From the NCBI GenBank assembly GCA_948470335.1, contig CAOKOL010000004.1, forward strand, positions 1 to 64,000: 64,000 nt of DNA, given 5' to 3'. Made by a program: the position numbers and the translations under genes. Numbering within the stretch: the first letter of the stretch is position 1; each line of letters opens with the position of its first letter. This DNA comes from an uncultured Lachnospiraceae bacterium. GTDB taxonomy: Bacteria > Bacillota > Clostridia > Lachnospirales > Lachnospiraceae. This document shows positions 42,648-52,000 of the stretch, piece after piece. The notes beneath the pieces are model-generated. The model made no database searches and had not been told where the DNA came from. It saw only the letters and a list, made by a program, of their open reading frames with translations.

Positions 42648-43510
42648 ACAGCGTCACCTTCTTTCTCCGCCTTTTGTTTCCGGCTTTCTCTCCACTGCCA
42701 GATACAGAACAGCAGAAGCATTAAACCGCTGGCTCCGGTCACAATCGTGTAGACGGACAGCTCGCTGCCGTCTCCGGTCTTCACCACACCGCTGCCAAAC
42801 AGCCCCCTTCCGGGATTGCTCTGTCCCGGATTCCCCGGTGTATTCCCTCCGGGCGTACCCGGATTGTCCGGATGATTCGGGTTATTCGGATTCCGCGGAT
42901 TGTCTCCCGCCGGATTGTCCGGCGTATCCCGAAGCTCCACGGCAAATTCCATCTGCAGATCCGCCAGTGTATCCTGATAGTCGTTGCCCTGGGTTTCGCC
43001 GTCCAGCGCCACCTCCAGCGTAATGACCCCCGACTGGCTCTGTGACAGCGTATCCAGATAAAAATATTCTTTCAGAGAACTGGTGGCTTCTTTCAGACCT
43101 TCGCCTGCGGCGCTCACATCCTCGCCGCCCACCGTATCGCTGTCAAACAGCACCGTTTCCTCGCCGCCCTGATTGCTCCGGTAGGAGAGACGGTAGGTAT
43201 AGGCGCCGCCTTTCGTCTGGCCGTTGGCACTCCGGTCCTCCAGGGAATAGAGCACCTCGTTCTTCATATACCAGTCCGTAGCGGTCTGATTGTCATTTTT
43301 CAGAGACAGCGTAATAATCACATTGTCCCCCGGCTGCATACCCGATACCACGTCGTTGATATCCGAGGTTTTAAAGCTGCTGGCCATCTCATTATCGCTG
43401 TTAAAGGTGACGTTCCATGTCTCGTCGCCGTAAAAAGTCTCCGCATGGGCAGGAAGCCCCTGAATCAGAAGCAGGCCGCACAGCAGAAACAGACTGATTT
43501 TCTTTTTCAT
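42644..43510 (-). CDS. surface protein with VKTGD sorting-like signal
   Basis: A 288-residue exported protein. Start at 43510 (MKKKISLFLLCGLLLIQGLPAHA) follows AAGGAGG. After the signal peptide comes a beta-rich domain (WNVTFNSDNEMASSFKTSD, MQPGDNVIITLSLKNDN), a Pro/Asn-rich linker (NPNNPNHPDNPG), then VVKTGDGSE, a hydrophobic helix and a basic tail. VKTGD is close to an LPxTG motif lacking the leucine-proline pair, so sortase anchoring is possible but uncertain. It sits between a MucBP-like protein and a TasA-like protein in a coupled gene chain. Confidence 0.75.
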   Translation of the reverse strand: MKKKISLFLLCGLLLIQGLPAHAETFYGDETWNVTFNSDNEMASSFKTSDINDVVSGMQPGDNVIITLSLKNDNQTATDWYMKNEVLYSLEDRSANGQTKGGAYTYRLSYRSNQGGEETVLFDSDTVGGEDVSAAGEGLKEATSSLKEYFYLDTLSQSQSGVITLEVALDGETQGNDYQDTLADLQMEFAVELRDTPDNPAGDNPRNPNNPNHPDNPGTPGGNTPGNPGQSNPGRGLFGSGVVKTGDGSELSVYTIVTGASGLMLLLFCIWQWRESRKQKAEKEGDAV

Positions 43511-43520
43511 ACGGACCTCC

Positions 43521-44327
43521 TTAATCCACAAGACGCAGCATGTTGTCGCTTACGGATACCTTTCGGCCCCAGGCGCTTAATATCGCGTCCTCGGCGTTGT
43601 GCTCCTGCACTGCGTCCACCTCTACTTTCAGACGGAACTGCACGCCGTCATACAGATACGTGGTAATAATCGTGGTATAGTTCCCGTTCTGTTCTTCCGT
43701 CTGGGACACTTTCGTGGCCAGCTTTCCGTCTATGGTCAGCTTATCCGCGAACAGAGGCGTCTTTGAAACCTCTCCCTCTCCTGCGGGCAGCATTTTATTA
43801 TAATACAGAATCGTCCGTTCCTCAGTGGAGCCTTCCGTATCCTCGATCCAGTCCGTTCCCAGATTCACCAGGTTCAGATGAATCAGTTCCGGAGACAGCT
43901 CTCTTAGCTGATCGCTCTCTTTATTGCCCTCTTTATCCACCCAATATTTATAAATTCGGACACGGACATACTGATTGATGGTTCCGGTGTTCTGCACACA
44001 GAGTTCTTCTCTGTATTCCTTGCCCGGTTTCAGGCTTTCCCCTTCCGCCAGCATGTTTTGAAGCAATTCGCCGGTGCTTTCGTCCCAGCTTCCGTTTCCC
44101 CCGCTGTTATAGTCGCGCCAGGAAACCTTTTCCCCGTTCTCCAGCAGGCTGACGCCGATGCTGTACATCTGCACCCGTGAAGAATACGTCTCGGAATAAT
44201 AGGTCAGCGCGGCTCTGGCCCCGCCGACGGAGCTGCTCAAAAGCATCACCACGGCCAGCGCAAACAGCCCGTAGATCGCCATGGGCGGCAGCAGTTTTTT
44301 CGGTTTTCTCATGGTCGGTTTTTTCAT
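43521..44327 (-). CDS. TasA/camelysin-like exported protein
   Basis: A 268-residue exported protein. The N-terminal helix (PPMAIYGLFALAVVMLLSSSVGGARAALTYYSETY) has the arrangement of SipW-dependent signal peptides, with cleavage expected just before the aromatic LTYYSE part. The rest (LCVQNTGTINQYVRVRIYKYW, YYNKMLPAGEGEVSKTPLF) matches the TasA/CalY jelly-roll layout, including the K-x-L-x-x-G-E-x-x-x-P pattern near the middle. Likely a fibre subunit or minor subunit. It overlaps the next TasA-like gene by ATGA. Confidence 0.78.
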   Translation of the reverse strand: MKKPTMRKPKKLLPPMAIYGLFALAVVMLLSSSVGGARAALTYYSETYSSRVQMYSIGVSLLENGEKVSWRDYNSGGNGSWDESTGELLQNMLAEGESLKPGKEYREELCVQNTGTINQYVRVRIYKYWVDKEGNKESDQLRELSPELIHLNLVNLGTDWIEDTEGSTEERTILYYNKMLPAGEGEVSKTPLFADKLTIDGKLATKVSQTEEQNGNYTTIITTYLYDGVQFRLKVEVDAVQEHNAEDAILSAWGRKVSVSDNMLRLVD

Positions 44328-44896
44328 GATTCGCCGCCTCCTTCCCCGCTGCCGGCGTTGTCGCCCTGCACACTTCCGGAGCCGTTTGCATCAATACGGC
44401 CGGTATCTGCCAGTGCGTTCCAGTCGGCATATTCCGCTCCTGCACTGTCATAGCGTACGGGGGTGCTCTCATAGATCACGACCACATTAAAGGTATCGCC
44501 GTCCTCGGCATCCTCCGGAATCCCGCCGATTGATATATTCAGTCCTGTGGTAGTCTCCCCGCCGTTTAAAATCTTATTATAATAGTAATAGCCGTCGTCC
44601 CCCGGCGTCCAGTCTCCGCTGACCGCAGAACTGTACTCCAGCGTATACAGACTGCCGCTGAAAGCTTTTACACGAACATAGGCCGGCGCCGATTCCGGAT
44701 CGCTGGTGACTGCCACATGTTTGGTCCAGTCGGAAAATTCCTCCGTGATCTCCGTCCTGTCGCCCAGATGAATCGGATAACCGCCCTCCGCCTGGGCATA
44801 GGTGGTAAAGTAGGCCCACGCCTGCCCGATCCCTGCGGTCATAACTGCCGTCAGGGCCAGGGCAGCAATCACATAACTTATTTTCTTCTTCATCAA
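44324..44896 (-). CDS. TasA/camelysin-like exported protein, smaller paralogue
   Basis: 190 residues. The signal peptide ends in the hallmark GIGQAWAYFTTYAQAEGGY, typical of SipW substrates. The mature part has YVRVKAFSGSLYTLEY, DGYYYYNKILNGGETTTGLN and TFNVVVIYES, as in TasA-family proteins. The C-terminus is Gly/Ser-rich. It overlaps genes on both sides by 4 bases (ATGA), so stoichiometric expression with its neighbours is likely. Probably a fibre subunit. Confidence 0.82.
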   Translation of the reverse strand: MMKKKISYVIAALALTAVMTAGIGQAWAYFTTYAQAEGGYPIHLGDRTEITEEFSDWTKHVAVTSDPESAPAYVRVKAFSGSLYTLEYSSAVSGDWTPGDDGYYYYNKILNGGETTTGLNISIGGIPEDAEDGDTFNVVVIYESTPVRYDSAGAEYADWNALADTGRIDANGSGSVQGDNAGSGEGGGES

Positions 44897-46020
44897 TTAT
44901 CCTCCCCTGCGCCCTGAACCGGGTCCTGCGCCCAGTTCCACCGGCCGCTTCGCGGGCTTCCTGCCTCTCCTGACCGGCTGCCTGCTCCCTCATAGGTAAA
45001 CTGATTCTTGATCCCGTGTCCGTTCCTCTGGTGACCGTCATAAAAATTACGAAAAGACACCGAAGCCACCTGCTCTGCCGAAATCACTGCTGTCTGAGGC
45101 TCCGTCACCTCGGCCTGATAGCTGGAACCGCTGTATATTTCCGTCACCGTCACATCGGCCGTAACCGGTATCCGGTCAAGTCTCACCCGTTCTTCTCCCG
45201 CAGCCGTGAAGGTAATACTCTCCACCTCACTGTAAACCGTCTCGCCGTCAATGACTCCGTCCACCCGGAACACAAAGGTAGCCGGTTCCGCGGGAAGCCC
45301 CGCCTCCGTCTCATAGCTGGAAAGGGTCTTCACGATTTCAAGAGCGCCGAACCGGGGCGACTGCTCCGGCTTCATATAGACGTCCAGATCAAAAACCCAG
45401 GGGCCTCTGTCAGCGGTCATATTCGGCACCACCGTCGTATCGCCGGTTCCCCGCATGGGAAGAGAGATCAGCTGAGGCATAAAAGCATACTGATAATCTC
45501 TGGAATTCGCGATCGTGGCGATCACTGTCTCCCCTTCCGCTCCGTCTTTCAGCTCCATATCTATCTGATACGATTCCGCCGTGGTCAGATTTCTGCTTCT
45601 GGCAATCAGCAGATACAGACCCGGCTCCAGATCGGAAATGGATGTCTCAACCGCCTGTTCTTTTCTTACCGGATCGACAGTTCCGCCAAGGGCCGTTTTC
45701 GCTGTCTCCTGCGCCAGTGCATTCCATCCGGCCGCATCCTCCGGCGTGTCGGGATTCCCGTATGATGATAAAAACGCATAGGTGTAACTGTCATATCCCT
45801 CGGTTTTCACGGCTGTGGCAACCTGATAGACATCCACCACCACATCGGCCGTTTTGATATCCTCCGCCATGGCTTTATTATCCTCGGTTTCTTTCAGGGA
45901 ATGAACCGTCATAGAACCCTTCCGGGACAGATCCACGGCCCTGCTCTGCATCGGTCCCGCTCCCCAAACAGCCGCCGTAAGCGTCACCGCCGCCAGCAGA
46001 TATATCAATTTCTTTTTCAT
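44893..46020 (-). CDS. secreted minor-pilin-like protein
   Basis: 375 residues from the ATG at 46020, which follows AAAGGAGG. Signal peptide KKKLIYLLAAVTLTAAVWG, then a pilin-like N-terminal domain (GSMTVHSLKETEDNKAM, VVDVYQVATAVKTEGYDSYTY, LEPGLYLLIARS) and a second immunoglobulin-like domain (FGALEIVKTLSSYETEAG to VTEIYSGSSYQAE). The C-terminus (NGHGIKNQFTYEG...RWNWAQDP) lacks a sortase motif. It may be displayed through another subunit or released. It precedes the TasA-like genes and follows the sortase. Confidence 0.75.
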   Translation of the reverse strand: MKKKLIYLLAAVTLTAAVWGAGPMQSRAVDLSRKGSMTVHSLKETEDNKAMAEDIKTADVVVDVYQVATAVKTEGYDSYTYAFLSSYGNPDTPEDAAGWNALAQETAKTALGGTVDPVRKEQAVETSISDLEPGLYLLIARSRNLTTAESYQIDMELKDGAEGETVIATIANSRDYQYAFMPQLISLPMRGTGDTTVVPNMTADRGPWVFDLDVYMKPEQSPRFGALEIVKTLSSYETEAGLPAEPATFVFRVDGVIDGETVYSEVESITFTAAGEERVRLDRIPVTADVTVTEIYSGSSYQAEVTEPQTAVISAEQVASVSFRNFYDGHQRNGHGIKNQFTYEGAGSRSGEAGSPRSGRWNWAQDPVQGAGEDN

Positions 46021-46130
46021 GGGCAACCCCTCCTTTTTACGGTTACGCAGCTCCCCCTTCCGGGTTCTGTGCGATACGCTGCTGTTTTTCATCTGCCATG
46101 AAACCCTTCCTGTTTTTCATGGTCCTCCCT

Positions 46131-47036
46131 TTATTGTTTCCGCAGTTCCTCCAGCAGTTCCTCTGTGGACTTTCTGGGTTTCTTTATTTTGTAATAAAGC
46201 AGCATCAGCGCCAGCGAAATAAACAACAGCGGCACGCCGATGGCCGGTATCACGATATAGGTAGGTATCCTGACTGCCTCCGCAGCCGCTACAATCTCCC
46301 CGGCAATATTCTCGATCCGATGTCCCCGTACAAGAATCCGGTGGGTGTTGATCCCATAGGGCGTACAGGTTACCAGAGTAAAATAATCTTTTCCATCCAC
46401 AATAGCCAGATCATCGATTTCTTCCGGCAGGACAATGCGGATCTGATCTACCATGTATGTAACGGTCTGATCGAGGGCGGTGAACGTGAAAATATCGCCC
46501 TCCTGCACTTTGTCCAGATCTGACAACAATTTTGCACTGGGCAGGCCCCGGTGGCCGGACATAACGCAGTGGGTTCGGTCGCCGCCGACAGGCAGGGAAG
46601 AACCGGGAACATGGCCCATGGCAATCTGGAGAACGCCTTCATCCACCGTATGATAAGTAGGCAGATTCACACCGATTACCGGAATCTGCAAATATCCCAT
46701 AATACCGGTTCCTGTGATATCCAGGATTCTGTTATATTCCTCAAATTGTTCATCGGTCAGATTAAAATTCACGCCGTTCTCAAGACTGTCATTGTATTCA
46801 TGAGCGGCTTTCAGGATCGCTTCCTTTTCCTGACCGGACAAATTCTCCACGGCCTCCGTATAGCCCGCAATCGCCTGTGTTGCATGCTTGGAGTTCCACC
46901 AGTCACTTATGGAAGGATAGAGCATAATGCCCATCCCAACGACCAATATGACAACCAATATCATTGTAGAGACGGAAGGACTTTTTCGCTTCGGTCTTCC
47001 TTCTGCCTGTTCTTCCATTTGCTTTTCTTCTTTCAT
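46131..47036 (-). CDS. class C sortase
   Basis: Pilus-polymerising sortase that joins pilin subunits. N-terminal membrane helix (MILVVILVVGMGIMLYP), a lid-like segment ISDWWNSKHA, then the catalytic residues: His in CVMSGHRGLPSAKL, Cys in YFTLVTCTPYGINTHR and Arg in the following HRILVRGHR. A second C-terminal helix (YIVIPAIGVPLLFISLALML) is typical of class C. I prefer the start at 47036 (MKEEKQMEEQ) with GAGG upstream. It sits between the backbone pilin and minor pilin genes as in classical pilus islands. Confidence 0.93.
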   Translation of the reverse strand: MKEEKQMEEQAEGRPKRKSPSVSTMILVVILVVGMGIMLYPSISDWWNSKHATQAIAGYTEAVENLSGQEKEAILKAAHEYNDSLENGVNFNLTDEQFEEYNRILDITGTGIMGYLQIPVIGVNLPTYHTVDEGVLQIAMGHVPGSSLPVGGDRTHCVMSGHRGLPSAKLLSDLDKVQEGDIFTFTALDQTVTYMVDQIRIVLPEEIDDLAIVDGKDYFTLVTCTPYGINTHRILVRGHRIENIAGEIVAAAEAVRIPTYIVIPAIGVPLLFISLALMLLYYKIKKPRKSTEELLEELRKQ

Positions 47037-47224
47037 CAGTTTCCTCTCAATAGTCTTCTCTACGGCCAAAGCCGTATCAAAGCGTTTCGGGATGATGTTC
47101 TGTACTGACGTCGGCCGGATTCCGTTTCATCCGTTGCTCACCGCACACCACGGGAAGGTGTCAGTCCGTGCGGCATAACCAGGGACGGGATCTGCCGTCC
47201 CCGGTATCAAATGATTTCTTTAAA

Positions 47225-48916
47225 TTATCGGGCGCTCATGCGCTTCTTTGTAACTAACAGGATGCCTGCTCCTGCAACCAGAACGCCGCCTACCACGTAG
47301 AAGATCGTCGTACCGATACCACCGGTGGAAGGAAGAAGAGATCCCTTCTGATTGACAATAGACGTGTCAAGCATATTGTCCTCCCCAACCGTTACCTTAT
47401 CATTACTGGAAACAAATGTTTTCGTTTCCGCATTAAATGTCAGCGTAAAAGAAATCGGGTCGATCGTATTGTAGCCCGGAAGAGTCTTGGTCTCGGTAAT
47501 TGTGTATTCTCCTGCACCCAGACCGCTAAAAGTCACCGTACCGTCTGCCTGAACTGTACCTACTACATCTGTTTTTGTCTCTCCATTACCTTTTGCAACA
47601 ACCGATGTTGTTTTGGTGTATTTTGTGTCAACACTCTCATAATCAGCCGTATTATCTGTTTCATCATCCGCTACTGTAGGTGCAGTCGTCGTATAAGTGC
47701 CATCTTTCAGTTTCCAGTACTCACCATCTGCAGCTTCAGTAAAGGTTTCCTCTGTAACCAAAACGATATTTACGCCATTGCCGGTTAAAGTAAATTCAAC
47801 GCCAGGAAGGAATTTATTATCCTCATCTGTCTTCAAAATGGTTAACTCAGTTGTGTAAGTAACAACTTCAACTTCTGGAGTTTCACCGGTCGGATGTGTC
47901 GGCGTCGGTTTATCCGGATTTTTCGGAGGTGTAGTAGAACCATCACCACTGTTATTAGGGTCATTGGAGTAATCCAACTTCACATCATTTGGATTACCAT
48001 CTCCAGCAATTACCGCATTCTCATTTAAAGTAGCCGTATAAGTCAGCACCACTTTAGTGTCCTTGGTAATTTCTCCCACTGCCGGGTTGGTCAAAAGACT
48101 CAATGCTTTTAAATCAATTATTCCTACTTCAATAGTAGTACCCGTTGTTTCGTCATACGGTTCCACACCTTTGTAAAAATAATTGGTTACATCTACACCA
48201 TTTACCGTAACTTTTATAGAGTCTGCTTTATAGGTAAGGCCTTTGCTTAATGTATCGGTAAATAAGTAGTAATAGGTTTTATAATCGGCAATGTTGCTCG
48301 GCATCGTACCGGTAATCTCATAATTTACTTCGTCGCCGATAGATGCTTCGTTCGTTGTTACTTTATCATTACCATCCACTATCTTTTTATCAGTCGTAGG
48401 GATATCAGCTTTTGGTGTGAACGTCAAAGTATCATTAATTACCTGAACTACATAAAGAGTGTAGGATTCGTTTGCCCCATTTAAACTTCCATCCTGATCT
48501 TTTACCAGATAATAGCCCGGTGTAAGACCCGTATATGTCGTTTCACTTCCAGTCTTAATAGGAGTAGTAGTTAAAACAGCATATTGCTGTATAACAGCTA
48601 ACTTAGCCGTATCAGATGTAGCATCTTTAACTGCCTCCAACTCCTTCAAAACTGCCGTGTCAACTTTTGCACCGACTGTACCAGTACCATTTGCCCCCCA
48701 TTTAATATTAGAAAGGACATCATCCGCATAATCGCCCGTAAAAATCTGATAGATTTCATACGTATGTTGTTTTACAGCCGCAGAAGTTTCTTCCTGCTCT
48801 TCAGACGCATTAGACACATCAGAATCACTGGTTTGCGCAGCCAATACCGTGGCTGACATTGCGAATATCATCGCCATCGCCAGAATCAAGCTGGCAATTC
48901 TCTTAATTCGTTTCAT
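47225..48916 (-). CDS. LPXTG isopeptide-forming pilin (backbone subunit)
   Basis: 563 residues. Signal peptide IASLILAMAMIFAMSATVLAA, a fimbrial isopeptide D2 domain (TFTPKADIPTTDKKIVDG and DEVNYEITGTMPSN), a Thr/Pro-rich linker near residue 335, and a SpaA/Cna-type domain with the E-box YTITETKTLPGYN near residue 475. The sorting signal is LLPSTGGIG followed by a membrane helix and KKRMSAR. The lysine in FTPK is a candidate pilin-motif lysine for sortase C cross-linking. More Thr- and Lys-rich codons and a lower GC than its neighbours. Confidence 0.92.
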   Translation of the reverse strand: MKRIKRIASLILAMAMIFAMSATVLAAQTSDSDVSNASEEQEETSAAVKQHTYEIYQIFTGDYADDVLSNIKWGANGTGTVGAKVDTAVLKELEAVKDATSDTAKLAVIQQYAVLTTTPIKTGSETTYTGLTPGYYLVKDQDGSLNGANESYTLYVVQVINDTLTFTPKADIPTTDKKIVDGNDKVTTNEASIGDEVNYEITGTMPSNIADYKTYYYLFTDTLSKGLTYKADSIKVTVNGVDVTNYFYKGVEPYDETTGTTIEVGIIDLKALSLLTNPAVGEITKDTKVVLTYTATLNENAVIAGDGNPNDVKLDYSNDPNNSGDGSTTPPKNPDKPTPTHPTGETPEVEVVTYTTELTILKTDEDNKFLPGVEFTLTGNGVNIVLVTEETFTEAADGEYWKLKDGTYTTTAPTVADDETDNTADYESVDTKYTKTTSVVAKGNGETKTDVVGTVQADGTVTFSGLGAGEYTITETKTLPGYNTIDPISFTLTFNAETKTFVSSNDKVTVGEDNMLDTSIVNQKGSLLPSTGGIGTTIFYVVGGVLVAGAGILLVTKKRMSAR

Positions 48917-49019
48917 AAACTCATCCTCCTTTTAATCTTGTTTTTGATTCTTGTTTGAAACGATTTCTGTGTTATTGATTACTCCACAAATCTGCATTCC
49001 TTTCAGATAAGGAGAAGTG

Positions 49020-52000
49020 CTACACCCTCCTTCCTCTGAATTTTTTTCTATACATCAGACCTGCGCCGAATAATAAGCTTAAGGCACCTGCCGTTGTATA
49101 TACGTTTGTACCGGGACCGCCGGTTTTGGGCAGTTCGAACTTAAGAATATTATTATAATGAATTGACACTATCTGTCCTTCATCAATTGTACCTGTCACC
49201 TGCCCAATAGTCCCCTCAACAGGATTACCATTTTCTGTAATATCAGGCCGATAAGGATTATCCTCTTCTACTTCCCATACAGGCTTCCCATCCTCATCAT
49301 ATAAAAGCCTGCCTTCACTATCCTTTTGAGCATCCACTGGTCCTATTTCTTTAATGGTATACTGTGTACCATTCGGTAAAAAACTGACAATAATATATTC
49401 TCCGGCTTTTAATGTGAAGTTGGCACCATCCCATATAAGGATATCGTTGCTTATAACCTCATTCTTTTCATTATATTTAGAATAGGCATAGTCATTTTTT
49501 AATATATTTCCTTCTGAATCCTTAAACTCAATGGCAAATCCAAATTCCTCACTTGTTTCTTCCCCGGTTACAGATTTTTCGATTCTCAACTGACCTGTCG
49601 TCTGTTCCGGGGTACTAAAGGATACTGACGGGAGAGTAAACTGCATCCAGCATGAAGACCCTGATTCACCTCGTTCCGTATAGAAAAAGGAAAGCCTATA
49701 ATCATTTGCATCACCCTTTTTTATCCAATCCCAAAGATCGACATATTCGCCTACGGAACTATGAACTCCACCTATGTCGCAAACCAGTCTGCCTTCATCC
49801 TGTGATATCACATTTCCCGCCTCATCCTTTTCAATTCTGCTCAGGAAAACCCACATGTCATCATCGCCATAAAATAAATACTCCAAAGGTCCTGTATAAT
49901 CCTCTGTTAATTTAAAATCAACCGTATAATGCATTCCGAAATAGCTGTTATGAATTTCAAAATCGTCGCTCGTTGGAAACCCTTCTATTCCATCGCTGCT
50001 AAATCCTTTTACTTCATATGGTAATTTTCCAAACATCGGATCATGCCCCGCTGTTCCGGCACTCGCTACGGAATCCATAGGCCAGAAATTATTGGTCCAA
50101 ATATGCGTATATTTCTCATCAGGATTTTTAAACATATCCAATCCACTAATCTCACCAGTGTCTCCTACTTCTGCCTGTGTCATCGTATAAGTATCACCTT
50201 TACGTTCAAAAGTAAGCGATCCGATATAAGAAGATTTTCCTGACACACCGCCATTTTTTTCATTAAATAAATCGGGCGGATTAACTCCGTCTGAATATAT
50301 AATTTCGCCTGTGGTTGTTAAAGCCTGCACCATTCCAAAAGTACAGCCTTTATAACCAAGCTGTTGAATATGTTTGGTTCCTACGATTTCTGCATTCGTT
50401 TTATTTAAATAATTTCCATTCCATTTATTTTTTCCCATTGTGGTTCTGGTATTATCATTACCAAAAGCAAAATTATTTCCATTGCTATTAATACCTTTTT
50501 TCTCAGTATTAACATACCAGGCAGAATCATTAGGTGAATTGTCTATTGTACCCGGATTACTATTATATGTTCCATTACGCGGTATTACATTTTTGTTATA
50601 GTTATAAATCTTTCCGTCCGTAATGTCGTAATCATAAAAATTCACACCGTTCACTTCGTCACTTGTCGTCGTATCACACACCAGTCTGATTACAGTTCCT
50701 TCTTTAATTAATATGAACTGCTCATTTTCTTCTTTATTGTCGACCGTCGCCTGCCTGTTAGTAAAATACAGGTTGTCAATCGTAGTATAAATGACAGAAC
50801 CTGCGGTATCGGCTTGCTTGTCGGCCGCATCCTCACTTGGATCTCTCAGACTATATATCGTCCAGTCTTTTCTGTCTGTACTTTCAGCCGTCTGCTCATC
50901 TCCAACCCACACTTCTTTCAGTTCATAATTTCCATTCTGAGAAAGTCGATTGAAATATACCAGTCCCGGTGACATAATATAGCTGCATGGATTATCCTCA
51001 TAAATCTGCGTCAGTGTCGTAGTACTTTTCACCTTATAATTTGCGCCGTCAATCTTTTCAAGACAAATCTTTACCACATCGGCATTTGATGGCCGTCTAA
51101 GAGAATCTGTTATAGTTCCCCATGTACTCTTAGTAGTATCATATCCATGCTCTCCCCCGCCATTTCCCGGCAGTTTTCCACCATCGCCATTACCGCCATT
51201 TCTGGTATCAATAACTTCCAGTCCGTCCCCATCCTTCACTTTATCAATAACGTCTAAATTAGCATAATATTGTACAGTAAAATTAGGATTGGCCTGGCTT
51301 GCCGCAACCAATATTACAGTATTATCTGTTCCTGTAGTTTCCAAAGAGAGTATCATTGGTTGAGCTTGAGACTCCTCGTTTACGGACATCGCATTAATGA
51401 TTCTGAACATTTCCTGTTCATCCTCATTTGACTCATCAATATCTTCATGAGGATACATTAATGCACTAAGCGTAACTTCAGGCTGTATATCCTCAACAAC
51501 CTCCGCTGTGTCAACAGTCTGCTCCGCATAATCTACCAGCTTTTGTGTTGGTGTAACTTCTGCCGTAACCTCACAATCCGTTAAATCCAGCTTTTCTCCA
51601 TCGCAAAGCAAGGAATATGACAAAATGCGAATTTCAAGAAGTCCATTTTCTTCGCTCATGTTTTCCGCAAAAGCTGCAACTGTATGATATTCTTCGGTGG
51701 CTTCATCCAAAGGTTCAATCCGGAATTCCAATATACGCTCAGGTTCCCCATCTTCTGCAGACTCAATCCCCGCTGCGCTATCATTCTTTTCGTCCGGTAC
51801 ATTTACATCTTCAATTCCATCATTATCCTGTCCCGCACCGGCTACTGTTTCTTTATTTGCATCATCCGAAACACGCTTCCCGTCAGTTTCCTGATTAGTT
51901 TTTTCAACTGCTTCTCCACTTTCTTCCTCAGCAGAGCTTTCTTCCTCATCTGTCTCTTCTTTTACATGTACTGTATCTCTTTGCCCGATTGCTTTCGCCT

